DNA from: an uncultured Acidimicrobiia bacterium | GTDB lineage: Bacteria; Actinomycetota; Acidimicrobiia; Acidimicrobiales; CAIXPF01 | Direction of reading: 5' to 3' | DNA: 33,346 nucleotides | NCBI GenBank assembly: GCA_903921205.1 | Contig: CAIXPF010000177.1 | Span: 1 to 33,346, forward strand | Shown here: positions 8,269-15,830 of the stretch, piece after piece | Layout of the letters: each line of letters opens with the position of its first letter | Position numbering within the stretch: the first letter of the stretch is position 1 | Made by a program: the position numbers and the translations under genes | Notes under the pieces: generated by a model | What the model saw: the letters and a program-made list of their open reading frames with translations, nothing else | Databases searched by the model: none | What the model was told of the DNA's origin: nothing

Positions 8269-8274
8269 ACCCTA
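8269..8274 (-). promoter_or_regulatory. Leaderless-type -10 hexamer for DUF169 gene
   Basis: TAGGGT, then GAGCCC, then the ATG at 8262 on the minus strand. No ribosome binding site is present. Confidence 0.55.
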
Positions 8275-8369
8275 GACCGGCACGGGAAGCGGGGTCGGCC
8301 CGGCTGCGGGACCCGCGACCACTGCGGCCACCGGGGTCTGCGTGCACCAGCGTCACCGGGCGCTCGCGT

Positions 8370-9044
8370 TCAGGCCCCGGTGGCGCGCGGCAGGCCGGCC
8401 AGGTGCGCGGCGTCGTTGTAGCGGACCAGCCGCCAACGGTGCGGATGGACATCCACCGGGTGCGTGGCCGCCAGCTCGGTGATCGACGTGTTGAGCGTCC
8501 ACAGGTCGTAGGCGGGTCGCAACGGCAACCCGAGCGCCGCCCGGAACACGACGTCGATCACCCCGCCGTGACAGGACACCAGCACGGTCGAGCCCAGGTT
8601 CTCCTCGACCAGGCGGTGCAGCGCCACCCCGACCCGATGGTGGAACTCGGCCGGACTCTCAGCCCCGGGTGCCAGCCGGCGGTGCGGGTACTTCTCCCCT
8701 TCGTAGACGCCGAAGCGGTCCTGCACCTCGGCCCACGGCAGGCCGTCGGCGTCACCGGGTCGGTGCTCCTCGAGGTCTGCGTCGAGCTCGACCGGCAGCG
8801 ACAACGCCTCGTTGAGGATCTCGGCGGTCTCCATGGCCCGGGGCATGGTCGACGAGTAGAGCCGCTGCACCGTTGGCTCATGGCCGGCGGCGAGGCGATC
8901 CCGTAACCGCTCGGCCTGTGCCCGCCCCAGCGGGGACAGCCCGGTGCACGATGCCGCACCGCCCACGATCCGCTCGACGGTCACCATCGACTCGCCGTGG
9001 CGGACCAGCAACAAGCGGGTCGTGAGCAGTTCCTCTGAGGACAT
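8370..9044 (-). CDS. Histidine phosphatase family protein (phosphoglycerate mutase-like)
   Basis: The 224-residue product carries the phosphohistidine motif LVRHGES (residues 13-19) and the second catalytic His in VLVSCHGGVIDVV (about 154-166). The general acid is likely in the EEHRPGDADGLPW stretch. Such enzymes are either cofactor-dependent mutases or broad phosphatases; the single short domain favours a phosphatase. A longer in-frame start exists at 9074, but that stretch overlaps a terminator hairpin, so I take the ATG at 9044. In many actinobacteria a gene of this family follows rsfS, but here it is separated by several kilobases. It lies downstream of the VWA gene, separated from it by the terminator. 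Confidence 0.87.
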   Translation of the reverse strand: MSSEELLTTRLLLVRHGESMVTVERIVGGAASCTGLSPLGRAQAERLRDRLAAGHEPTVQRLYSSTMPRAMETAEILNEALSLPVELDADLEEHRPGDADGLPWAEVQDRFGVYEGEKYPHRRLAPGAESPAEFHHRVGVALHRLVEENLGSTVLVSCHGGVIDVVFRAALGLPLRPAYDLWTLNTSITELAATHPVDVHPHRWRLVRYNDAAHLAGLPRATGA

Positions 9045-9060
9045 CGTTCCAGATAAGCAG

Positions 9061-9091
9061 AAACGGCGGGCCACCCGAAGGCGACCCGCCG
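9061..9091 (-). terminator. Rho-independent-like terminator after the MoxR/VWA operon
   Basis: On the minus strand a 7-bp stem (CGGCGGG with CCCGCCG) encloses a smaller 3-bp stem capped by a TTCG tetraloop. It is followed directly by TTTCTGCTTATCT. It sits 35 bases past the VWA stop codon. Confidence 0.65.
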
Positions 9092-9125
9092 GTTCCGGCA
9101 GAACGGTGAGGACCTCAGTCGGTCC

Positions 9126-10625
9126 TCAGGCCAGGTTGTCGACGAAACCCTCGAGCTGGCGCAGGTTGCGGCATTCGAAGGTGCCGTTGCAGTACTGGCC
9201 GTACTCGCCCACGATCGAATCGCCGGTGTCCCAGTAGGACCGGGGCTCGGGGTTCAGCCAGAACACCGAGCGGGCCTTGGACCGGATCTCCTTGATGATC
9301 CAGCTCTGCGACGAGTGGTAGTTGTTCCGGGCATCACCGAGGATCAGCACCGTCGTACGAGGCGTGATCTCCTTGCCGTAACGCTCCCAGAACACCTCGA
9401 ACGCGTGGCCGTAGTCGGAGTGGCCGTCGACCCAGACCACGTCGGCCTCGGTGTTCACCCGGTGCACCGCCTCGACGATGTCCTCGGTGCCCTCGAAGAA
9501 CTTGGTCACCTCGTCGAGCCCGTCGATGAAGACGAACGCCCGCACCTTGGAGAACTGCCCCGAGATCGCGTACACCAGGTGCAGCGTGAAGCGGGCGAAT
9601 GCAGCCACCGAACCCGAGATGTCGGCCACGATCATGATCTCGGGCTTCTTCGGACGAGGCCGGCGGAACTTCGGCTCGGCCGGCACGCCGCCGTAGGACA
9701 GCGAGTGACGGACCGTGTTGCGGAAATCGAGCGCGCCACGGCGACCGTGCAGACGCTTGCGCTGCAGGCGCACCGCCAGCTTGCGGGTCAGCGGGTAGAT
9801 GGCGCGGCGCAGCTTGACCATCTCCTCCCGCGAGGCGTGCATGAAGTCCACGTCCTCGGGCAGCGGCTTGCGCAGCGTCTTGGCCATCGCCTCCACACCG
9901 CGGTCCGCGACCAGCCGACGTCGGATCTCGGCCTCGATCTCCTTACGGAGCTGCTCGACCCGGGACTCGTACTCGTCGTTGGCCAGACGCTGCTCGAGCG
10001 GCGTCATCTCCCCGCCGACCTGTTCGCTGGCCTGCTCCATGAGCTTGGCCATGACCCCGTCGAGATCGAGGTTCCGCAAGGTGCGGTACAGGTAGTAGGT
10101 GCCACCGACGGGCCGACCGGGCTCCATGCCCGCGAAACGCCGGACCGAGACCTTGGCGACCATGCGCATCAGGCCCTGATCGCCGGTCATGAGGGCGTTG
10201 TAGAGCATCTGCGCGAGCTCTTCCGGCGTCATCTGCCGGCCGCCACCACCACCGCTACCGGGGCCTTCGCCCTCGCCCTCACCCTCGCCGTCGCCCTCGT
10301 CCTGGTTCTCCTGGTCGTCGCCTTCAGCGTTATCGCCCTGGTTCTTCAGGTCGTACTCGCTGCCACGGATCGAGAAGTAGATCTCGAAGACCGTTTCGAA
10401 CGCCTTCCAGTGGCTCTGGTTCTTCACCATGGTGGCGGCCAGCGCGTACTTGAAGGCCTCGCGGTCCTCGAGCGGGATGTGCTTGACCGCCAGCATGGCG
10501 TCGAGGTTCTCAGTAAGGCTGACCGGAATACCGGCATTCCGAAGTTCGATGACGAACCCGTTCAGCAGCTCCAGAATCGGTTGCCCGAGCCCGGCCGGGG
10601 CGGGCCCGTCATCGATGACGGTCAT
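9126..10625 (-). CDS. VWA domain-containing (CoxE-like) protein paired with MoxR ATPase
   Basis: The 499-residue protein has an N-terminal helical domain (1-95), an acidic low-complexity linker rich in Glu, Asp and Gly (about 98-129), a helical middle part and a C-terminal von Willebrand A domain. The metal-ion site reads DISGS (335-339), followed by VDGHSDYGHAF and LILGDARNNY. CoxE-like proteins work with MoxR AAA+ ATPases to insert cofactors or remodel protein complexes. The start overlaps the stop of the upstream MoxR gene by 4 bases, so the two are one translational unit. No carbon monoxide dehydrogenase or other known target gene is nearby, so the client protein is unknown. Confidence 0.9.
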   Translation of the reverse strand: MTVIDDGPAPAGLGQPILELLNGFVIELRNAGIPVSLTENLDAMLAVKHIPLEDREAFKYALAATMVKNQSHWKAFETVFEIYFSIRGSEYDLKNQGDNAEGDDQENQDEGDGEGEGEGEGPGSGGGGGRQMTPEELAQMLYNALMTGDQGLMRMVAKVSVRRFAGMEPGRPVGGTYYLYRTLRNLDLDGVMAKLMEQASEQVGGEMTPLEQRLANDEYESRVEQLRKEIEAEIRRRLVADRGVEAMAKTLRKPLPEDVDFMHASREEMVKLRRAIYPLTRKLAVRLQRKRLHGRRGALDFRNTVRHSLSYGGVPAEPKFRRPRPKKPEIMIVADISGSVAAFARFTLHLVYAISGQFSKVRAFVFIDGLDEVTKFFEGTEDIVEAVHRVNTEADVVWVDGHSDYGHAFEVFWERYGKEITPRTTVLILGDARNNYHSSQSWIIKEIRSKARSVFWLNPEPRSYWDTGDSIVGEYGQYCNGTFECRNLRQLEGFVDNLA

Positions 10626-11521
10626 GACGTCTTCTGGAACTTCGACGGGGTGCTGGTGAGTTCCTTCGCCGCCTTGGCGATGTCGGTCTGGTACTTCAGC
10701 AGGATGTGCAGGGTGTCCACGGCCTCGGCCTCGGTGATGTTCTGCACGCCGAGCAGCACCAGCGTGTTGGCCCAGTCGAGCGTCTCGGACACCGACGGCG
10801 CCTTCTTCAGCTCGAGGTTGCGGATGGTGCGCACGATGCGGGCCACCTGATCGGCGAGGTGCTCGGAGATGTCGGGAACCTTGGTCAGCACGATCTGGCG
10901 CTCCCGATCGATGTCGGGGTAGTCGATGTGCAGGAACAGGCAGCGGCGCTTGAGTGCCTCGGACAGCTCACGGGTGTTGTTCGAGGTGAGGAACACCAGC
11001 GGGATCTGCTTGGCGGTGATCGTGCCGAGCTCGGGGATCGAGACCTGGTAGTCGGAGAGGATCTCCAGCAGGAGCGCCTCGGTCTCGATCTCGACGCGGT
11101 CGACCTCGTCGATCAGCAGCACGACCGGGTCATCGGCCCGGATGGCCTCGAGCAGCGGCCGGGTCATGAGGAACTCGTTGGAGAAGATGTCGTCGGACAT
11201 CTCGTCCCAGCTCTGGCCGGACTCCTTCGAGTTGCGCTCCGCCTGGATGCGCAGCAACTGCTTCTTGTAGTTCCACTCGTAGAGTGCCTTGGCCTCGTCG
11301 AGCCCCTCGTAGCACTGCAGACGGATGAGACGAGCACCGAGGATGTCGGCCACGGACTTTGCCAGCTGGGTCTTGCCGGTGCCTGCGGGACCTTCGACCA
11401 GCACCGGCTTGCCCAGGCGGTCAGCGAGATAGACGACACCGGCGATGCCCTCGTCGGCCAGGTAGTCCACCTTGCCGAGAGCTTCGCGGACCACCGGGAC
11501 CGATTCGAAACGAGAAGCCAT
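10622..11521 (-). CDS. MoxR-family AAA+ ATPase
   Basis: The 299-residue ATPase has Walker A GPAGTGKT (residues 44-51), Walker B VVLLIDEVD (133-141), sensor 1 in FLTSNNTRELSEAL (Asn 181) and an arginine finger in LKRRCLFLHID (190-200). MoxR proteins act as chaperone-like motors with VWA partners, as in methanol dehydrogenase and gas vesicle systems. The frame stays open upstream to 11659, but homology starts at MASRFESVP, and a TATGCT hexamer sits 6 bases before the ATG at 11521. The stop overlaps the VWA start by 4 bases. It is divergent from the AAA/TerB-like gene. Confidence 0.92.
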   Translation of the reverse strand: MASRFESVPVVREALGKVDYLADEGIAGVVYLADRLGKPVLVEGPAGTGKTQLAKSVADILGARLIRLQCYEGLDEAKALYEWNYKKQLLRIQAERNSKESGQSWDEMSDDIFSNEFLMTRPLLEAIRADDPVVLLIDEVDRVEIETEALLLEILSDYQVSIPELGTITAKQIPLVFLTSNNTRELSEALKRRCLFLHIDYPDIDRERQIVLTKVPDISEHLADQVARIVRTIRNLELKKAPSVSETLDWANTLVLLGVQNITEAEAVDTLHILLKYQTDIAKAAKELTSTPSKFQKTS

Positions 11522-11527
11522 GCCCGG

Positions 11528-11533
11528 AGCATA
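11528..11533 (-). promoter_or_regulatory. Leaderless-type -10 hexamer for moxR-VWA operon
   Basis: TATGCT on the minus strand, 6 bases, then the ATG at 11521. A weak TTGCGC at 11553-11558 lies 19 bases further upstream. Confidence 0.5.
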
Positions 11534-11565
11534 CGGTCCCGGCGCGCCGCCGGCGCAATCTCTTC

Positions 11566-11579
11566 TGACGTTGTCGTCA
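11566..11579. promoter_or_regulatory. TGACG-N4-CGTCA inverted repeat, candidate operator
   Basis: A perfect 5-4-5 inverted repeat lies in the divergent region between the MoxR and AAA genes. Its symmetry and position suggest a binding site for a dimeric regulator; the regulator is not known. Confidence 0.35.
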
Positions 11580-11583
11580 ACTC

Positions 11584-11604
11584 GATGGGAGATGGGAGAT
11601 GGGA
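11584..11604. repeat. Three perfect tandem copies of GATGGGA
   Basis: The heptamer occupies 11584-11590, 11591-11597 and 11598-11604 without mismatch, in the 161-base divergent intergenic region. Confidence 0.9.
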
Positions 11605-11670
11605 GACAGCGGGCGTGAGATACGGGATCGGGCCTGTGCCCCGCCGACCCCGGCCGCATGCGAGCGGGGC

Positions 11671-11676
11671 TACGGT
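11671..11676 (+). promoter_or_regulatory. Leaderless-type -10 hexamer for AAA ATPase gene
   Basis: TACGGT, then GAGCCC, then the GTG at 11683. This spacing decides the start codon over the longer open frame from 11599. Confidence 0.55.
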
Positions 11677-11682
11677 GAGCCC

Positions 11683-13134
11683 GTGGCCTCCGCCTTCGAC
11701 GACGCCGTTGCCGATTTCGTGACCGAAGTCGGCGCCGCCCTCGCCGATGCCATGAGCGCCACGGGCACCGGTGACCCCGATCTCGCCCGTGCCGATGCCA
11801 CGCTCGAGGCGTTCTCGCTGGCCTGTGCCGTACTCGACACCGACGGCCGCCACGGGGACGACGAGTTGTGGGCCCTGATCACCGCATTCGCGCCGCGGCT
11901 GGAGACCCGGTTGGCCGGGGCCACACCCCAGACGGTGCGTGATGCGGGGTTGGTGGACGGCCGGGCGTCGTTTCTGCAACAGCCGTCGGAGCTGTTCGAG
12001 ACCCTACGGGCCTTCGACGGGCACCGCGGATCGACCCATGCCCGCACCTACGCCAACCGGGCGTTCCGGCTGGGCCTCGCCCTCGCCGCCGTCGATCTGG
12101 TCACCTCCGAACGCGAACTGCACGCGATCGAGGCGATGCGGGGCATGCTGCTCCGCGCCGCCTCCCCCGGCAGCACCGGTCCAACCGGCACCGGCCGAAC
12201 CGGCACCGGCCGAACCGGCACCAACCAAGCCGGAACAGGCGCGGCCGGTGCCCCTGTGGCCCCGGCGACGGCGGGCGCCGGCGCCGAACCAGTGCCGGAA
12301 CCGGCCGAGCTGCCACCGGCCCGACCGATCGAGGAGTTGCTGCATGAACTCGACGAACTCGTCGGCCTGGCGGGGGTGAAGGCCGAGGTCAAGCTGGTGG
12401 CGAACCTGCTCACCGTGCAGAACCTCCGCCTGCAGCGCGGGCTGCCCGCGCTCGAGGCCAGCCGTCATCTCGTGTTCACCGGCAACCCCGGCACGGGCAA
12501 GACGACGGTGGCTCGCCTGCTCGCCGAGATCTACCGGACCCTCGGGGTCGTGGAGCGCGGCCACCTCGTCGAGACCGACCGAGCCGGCCTGGTCGCCGGC
12601 TACGTCGGCCAGACCGCGTTGAAGGTGACGGCGATTTTCGACACCGCCGACGAAGGCGTGCTGCTCATCGACGAGGCGTACACGCTGGCCCGGGGCGGTG
12701 AACGCGACTTCGGCCAGGAGGCCATCGACACCATCGTCAAGCTCATCGAGGACCGGCGGGACCGCATCGTGGTCATCGCCGCCGGGTACCCCGACGAGAT
12801 GGCCGAGTTCGTCGGGGCGAACCCCGGGCTTCGTTCGCGTTTCCCCAAGACGATCGCCTTTCCCGACTACGAGACGGACGAGCTCGTGTTGATCTTCCGT
12901 CGGTTGGGCGAGCGCAACCGCTACACCCCCGACGAGGCGGCGACGGCCAAGGTGCAGGCGTACTTCGAGGCCCAACCCCGCGACAAGGGCTTCGGCAACG
13001 CCCGTCTGGCCCGCAACTTGTTCGAGGCGGCCGTGGCCAACCACGCCACCCGGGTGGTCGGGCTCGCCCATGCCAGCGACGAGCAGCTGTCCACCCTCCT
13101 CGAGGCCGACATCCCCGAGACCCTCGATCGCTGA
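11683..13134 (+). CDS. AAA+ ATPase (CbbX/SpoVK type) with N-terminal TerB-like helical domain
   Basis: The 483-residue protein has three parts. Residues about 1-160 are helical, with two acidic repeats ([13 protein letters not shown] and [16 protein letters not shown]) reminiscent of TerB-type domains; this is inference. Residues 162-215 are a Gly/Thr/Pro/Ala-rich linker. Residues 220-483 are a CbbX/SpoVK-type AAA+ module with Walker [11 protein letters not shown] (266-275), pore-loop GYVGQTA, Walker [11 protein letters not shown] and arginine finger PGLRSRF. CbbX remodels Rubisco; no Rubisco is present, so the client is unknown. The GTG start is placed by a -10 hexamer 6 bases upstream. The membrane coiled-coil and PspA genes follow on the same strand. 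Confidence 0.88.
   Translation: MASAFDDAVADFVTEVGAALADAMSATGTGDPDLARADATLEAFSLACAVLDTDGRHGDDELWALITAFAPRLETRLAGATPQTVRDAGLVDGRASFLQQPSELFETLRAFDGHRGSTHARTYANRAFRLGLALAAVDLVTSERELHAIEAMRGMLLRAASPGSTGPTGTGRTGTGRTGTNQAGTGAAGAPVAPATAGAGAEPVPEPAELPPARPIEELLHELDELVGLAGVKAEVKLVANLLTVQNLRLQRGLPALEASRHLVFTGNPGTGKTTVARLLAEIYRTLGVVERGHLVETDRAGLVAGYVGQTALKVTAIFDTADEGVLLIDEAYTLARGGERDFGQEAIDTIVKLIEDRRDRIVVIAAGYPDEMAEFVGANPGLRSRFPKTIAFPDYETDELVLIFRRLGERNRYTPDEAATAKVQAYFEAQPRDKGFGNARLARNLFEAAVANHATRVVGLAHASDEQLSTLLEADIPETLDR
12184..12228 (+). repeat. 15-base tandem repeat in the linker of the AAA gene
   Basis: Two perfect copies of a 15-base unit (12184-12198, 12199-12213) and a degenerate third encode the GTGRT repeats of the disordered linker. 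Copy number could vary between strains. Confidence 0.75.
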
Positions 13135-13177
13135 GCCACCCGGGGACGCACCGCCCGGCAGGAGACCGGGCGCCGTC

Positions 13178-13183
13178 TACCGT
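13178..13183 (+). promoter_or_regulatory. Leaderless-type -10 hexamer for membrane coiled-coil gene
   Basis: TACCGT, then GGGCCC, then the ATG at 13190. No Shine-Dalgarno site is present. Confidence 0.55.
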
Positions 13184-13189
13184 GGGCCC

Positions 13190-13855
13190 ATGACCGCCGC
13201 CCTCGTCGTCATCCTGGTCCTGCTGCTCGTCGGTGGCGGCGTCGGGGTCGTTGCGTTGCGCCGCAACGGCTCCCCGGGCCGTCCCGGTTCGACCTCCGCC
13301 CGTGATGCCATCGACCCCTTCACGATCAACGAGCCGTGGCGACGGTTCGTGCAGAACGCCCTGCAGGCCCGCTCCCGCTTCGACGATGCCGTGGCCGCCG
13401 CTGCGGACGGGCCCTTACGGGAGCGACTGCAGGAGATCGCCCGCTCGCTCGATGCCGGCGTGCGCTCGACGTGGGACACCGCCCGACAGGGCCAGCGGCT
13501 CCGCGACGCCCGGCGCGCCGTCGACGTCGCCGGGGTCCGGCGCCAGCTGGAGAAGGTGCGTCGGGAGGCCGATCCGAACGCCGAGGCCACTGCCCGGTCG
13601 CTGGAGGCCCAGCTCGAGGCCGCTGCACGTCTCGATGCCGTGAGCGCCGAGGCCGAGTCCAAGCTCAAGCTCATGACCGCACAACTCGACGAGGCCGTGG
13701 CCCAGGCCGCCGAGCTGTCGGTGCGGGCGGGCGATGCCGGCCGGCTGAGCGGGATCGAGACCGAGATCGCCGAGGTGGCGATGCAGATGGAGGCGTTACG
13801 GCTCGCCCTCGAGGAGACCAACCGGCTCGGTGGTACGGGACCTGCCGGCGCCTGA
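13190..13855 (+). CDS. Membrane-anchored coiled-coil protein of unknown function
   Basis: I do not recognise a named family. The 221-residue protein has one N-terminal membrane segment (about residues 3-23, very rich in Val and Leu), a short basic linker and then a long charged helical region (about 45-210) with heptad-like spacing of Ala, Leu, Glu and Arg, predicted to be coiled coil. It stands 42 bases before pspA on the same strand and 55 bases after the AAA gene. The context suggests a membrane partner or docking site for PspA, but this is inference. The open frame extends upstream to 13070; the ATG at 13190 is preferred because the membrane segment starts there and a -10 hexamer lies 6 bases upstream. 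Confidence 0.8.
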   Translation: MTAALVVILVLLLVGGGVGVVALRRNGSPGRPGSTSARDAIDPFTINEPWRRFVQNALQARSRFDDAVAAAADGPLRERLQEIARSLDAGVRSTWDTARQGQRLRDARRAVDVAGVRRQLEKVRREADPNAEATARSLEAQLEAAARLDAVSAEAESKLKLMTAQLDEAVAQAAELSVRAGDAGRLSGIETEIAEVAMQMEALRLALEETNRLGGTGPAGA

Positions 13856-13885
13856 AGTCGGCCGACCGGCGTCGGTCGGGGTCGA

Positions 13886-13891
13886 TAAGCT
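13886..13891 (+). promoter_or_regulatory. Leaderless-type -10 hexamer for pspA
   Basis: TAAGCT, then CGGCCC, then the ATG at 13898. Confidence 0.5.
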
Positions 13892-13897
13892 CGGCCC

Positions 13898-14686
13898 ATG
13901 CTGAAGCTCGCACGTCGTTGGTGGAAGTACGTCACTGCCAAGCTCACCGGCTCCTTCAACGAGCGGGCCGATCCCAAGGTGCAGCTCGAGCAGGCCATCC
14001 TGGAGGCCCAGGAACAGCACACGCGGCTCAAGGAGCAGGCGGCGAACGTCATCGCCATCCAGAAGCAGACCGAGCTGCAGCTCAACCGCAAGCTCGACGA
14101 ACTCGAGAAGGTCACCGGCCAGGCCCGCCAGGCGGTGATCATGGCCGACGATGCGACCAAGCGTGGCGACGCCGCCAAGGCGGCGGACTACACCCGCGCC
14201 GCCGAGGCCATCGCCACCAAGCTGATCGGCCTCGAGTCCGAGGTCAACGACCTCAAAGCCCGTTCGCTGCAGTCCGCGCAGGCGTCGGACCAGGCCAAGG
14301 CGGCCGTCGCCCAGAACGCCTCGGTGCTGCAGAAGAAGCTCGCCGAGAAGAACCAGCTCATGGGTCAGCTCGAGCAGGCCAAGATGCAGGAGCAGATGAA
14401 CAAGGCGATGGCCTCGCTCAGCGAGACCGTCGGGGCCGACGTGCCCACGTTCAACGAGATCCGGGACAAGATCGAGGCCCGCTACGCCAAGGCCACCGGC
14501 ACCGCCGAACTGGCCGGCGAGTCGGTCGAGTCCCACATGCTCGAGATCGAGCAGGCCGCCCAGAACAGCGAGGCGTCGACCCGTCTGGCCGAGATCCGGG
14601 CTCAGCTCGGCCTCCAGCCGACGGCGGTGACCGACGCCGTACCCGAGGCGGCCCCGCCCCAGGGCGAGGTCAGCCCCGGGGCCTGA
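13898..14686 (+). CDS. pspA: PspA/IM30 family phage shock protein
   Basis: The 262-residue protein is almost wholly helical coiled coil. It starts with an amphipathic MLKLARRWWKYVTAKL helix, as in PspA/Vipp1 proteins that bind stressed membranes, followed by DPKVQLEQAILEAQEQ and long heptad repeats. The C-terminal 30 residues are Pro/Ala-rich and probably disordered. PspA oligomers protect the cytoplasmic membrane when proton motive force is lost. No PspB, PspC or PspF homologue is in the window. The two preceding genes on the same strand (AAA ATPase and membrane coiled-coil protein) may work with it. It has its own -10 hexamer 6 bases before the ATG. Confidence 0.9.
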   Translation: MLKLARRWWKYVTAKLTGSFNERADPKVQLEQAILEAQEQHTRLKEQAANVIAIQKQTELQLNRKLDELEKVTGQARQAVIMADDATKRGDAAKAADYTRAAEAIATKLIGLESEVNDLKARSLQSAQASDQAKAAVAQNASVLQKKLAEKNQLMGQLEQAKMQEQMNKAMASLSETVGADVPTFNEIRDKIEARYAKATGTAELAGESVESHMLEIEQAAQNSEASTRLAEIRAQLGLQPTAVTDAVPEAAPPQGEVSPGA

Positions 14687-14702
14687 CCGCAGGACGGCCC
14701 GG

Positions 14703-14721
14703 CCTCCGGTCGTGCCGGAGG
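14703..14721. terminator. Hairpin between convergent pspA and proB
   Basis: CCTCCGG (14703-14709) pairs with CCGGAGG (14715-14721) around the loop TCGTG. There is no U-tract. It lies in the 48-base gap between two facing stop codons. Confidence 0.45.
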
Positions 14722-14734
14722 AGCGTCCGGCCGA

Positions 14735-15823
14735 TCAGGGGGTGAGGACGAGCTCGTCGCGGTGGATGACCTCGACCGGGTCGTCAGCCGCGAGATCCTC
14801 GGTGCGAAGGCCCTTCATCCGCTCGAGGTTGCGTGAGCTGACCCGACACAGGCCCTTGGCGAACACCTCACCGCCGGGGGTGAGCAGCTCCACGGCCGCG
14901 CCGCGGTGGAACTGGCCCCGCACCTCGACCACCCCGACCGGCAGCAACGATCCGGCGCCCTTGGACAAGGCCCGGTGAGCACCGGCGTCCACGACCACGG
15001 CGCCGTCAGCGGCCACCGCGAAGGCGATCCACAGCTTCTTGGCCGACAGCCGCCGTTCATGGGCGAGCACCACCGTCCCCACCCCGCTGACGCCGGCCAC
15101 GGCATCGGCCAGGACGTCGGGACGACCTGCTGCAGCGATCACCGCCCGCACGCCGGACCAGGCGGCGATCTTCGCCGCCGCCAACTTCGAGGCCATGCCG
15201 CCGCTGCCGCGGGCGGTGCCGCTACCGCCGGCGAGCGCCTCGAGTTCGGCGTCGACCTGACGGATCTCCTCGATGAGCGAGGCCGACGCATCGAGGCGCG
15301 GATCGGCGGTGAACAAACCCGGCGTGTCGGTGAGCAACACCAGCAGGTCGGCGCTCACCAGGTGGGCGACCAGCGCAGCGATGCGATCGTTGTCGCCGAA
15401 ACGGATCTCGGCATCGGCGAGCGCGTCGTTCTCGTTGATGACAGGCACCACGCCGAGATCCAACAGCCGTTGCAGGGTGGCCTTGGCATGCACGTATTGG
15501 GCCCGCTCGAAGAAGTCGAGCGGTGAGATCAGCACCTGACCGGCCACCAGCCCCCACGGCGCCAGCACCTCGTTGTAGGTCTGCATCAGCCGGCTCTGGC
15601 CGACCGCGGACAGCGCCTGCAGGGTCCGCCCGTCGCGGGGTCGCTCGGCGAGACCGAGGGCAGCCATGCCGGCTGCGACCGCACCGGAGGACACCGCGAG
15701 CACCTGATGGCCCTGCTTACGCACCGTGGCGATCTCGGCGCACAGCTTGACCACTGCGGCCTGGTCGATGCGACCGAGTGAGTCGGTCAGCGACGAGGTA
15801 CCGATCTTGACGACGACGCGCAC
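14735..15823 (-). CDS. proB: Glutamate 5-kinase ProB
   Basis: ProB phosphorylates glutamate in the first step of proline synthesis. The 362-residue protein has the amino-acid kinase domain: VVVKIGTSSL (residues 3-12), VSSGAVAAGM, and NENDALADAEIRFGDND for glutamate binding, then LLTDTPGLFTADP. A C-terminal PUA domain follows (about 275-355), as in the long form. The start is the GTG at 15823, 7 bases after the obg stop, so the two are co-transcribed. In many bacteria proA follows directly, but here the next gene is on the other strand and no proA is seen in the window. Confidence 0.95.
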   Translation of the reverse strand: MRVVVKIGTSSLTDSLGRIDQAAVVKLCAEIATVRKQGHQVLAVSSGAVAAGMAALGLAERPRDGRTLQALSAVGQSRLMQTYNEVLAPWGLVAGQVLISPLDFFERAQYVHAKATLQRLLDLGVVPVINENDALADAEIRFGDNDRIAALVAHLVSADLLVLLTDTPGLFTADPRLDASASLIEEIRQVDAELEALAGGSGTARGSGGMASKLAAAKIAAWSGVRAVIAAAGRPDVLADAVAGVSGVGTVVLAHERRLSAKKLWIAFAVAADGAVVVDAGAHRALSKGAGSLLPVGVVEVRGQFHRGAAVELLTPGGEVFAKGLCRVSSRNLERMKGLRTEDLAADDPVEVIHRDELVLTP

Positions 15824-15830
15824 GCCTGGC

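Noticed and set aside
8263-8369. RNA gene in the gap between DUF169 and the histidine phosphatase
   Set aside because: The gap is 107 bases with no cloverleaf or other clear structure.
8370-9074. Longer start of the histidine phosphatase at 9074
   Set aside because: The extra ten residues cross the terminator of the VWA operon; the ATG at 9044 fits the domain better.
9315-10850. A 511-residue open frame on the plus strand opposite the VWA gene
   Set aside because: It is antisense to the VWA and MoxR genes, whose motifs are clear; its composition is that of a shadow frame.
12177-12330. Linker repeats in the AAA gene as a CRISPR array or mobile element
   Set aside because: The units are short, directly adjacent, in frame and coding; there are no spacers.
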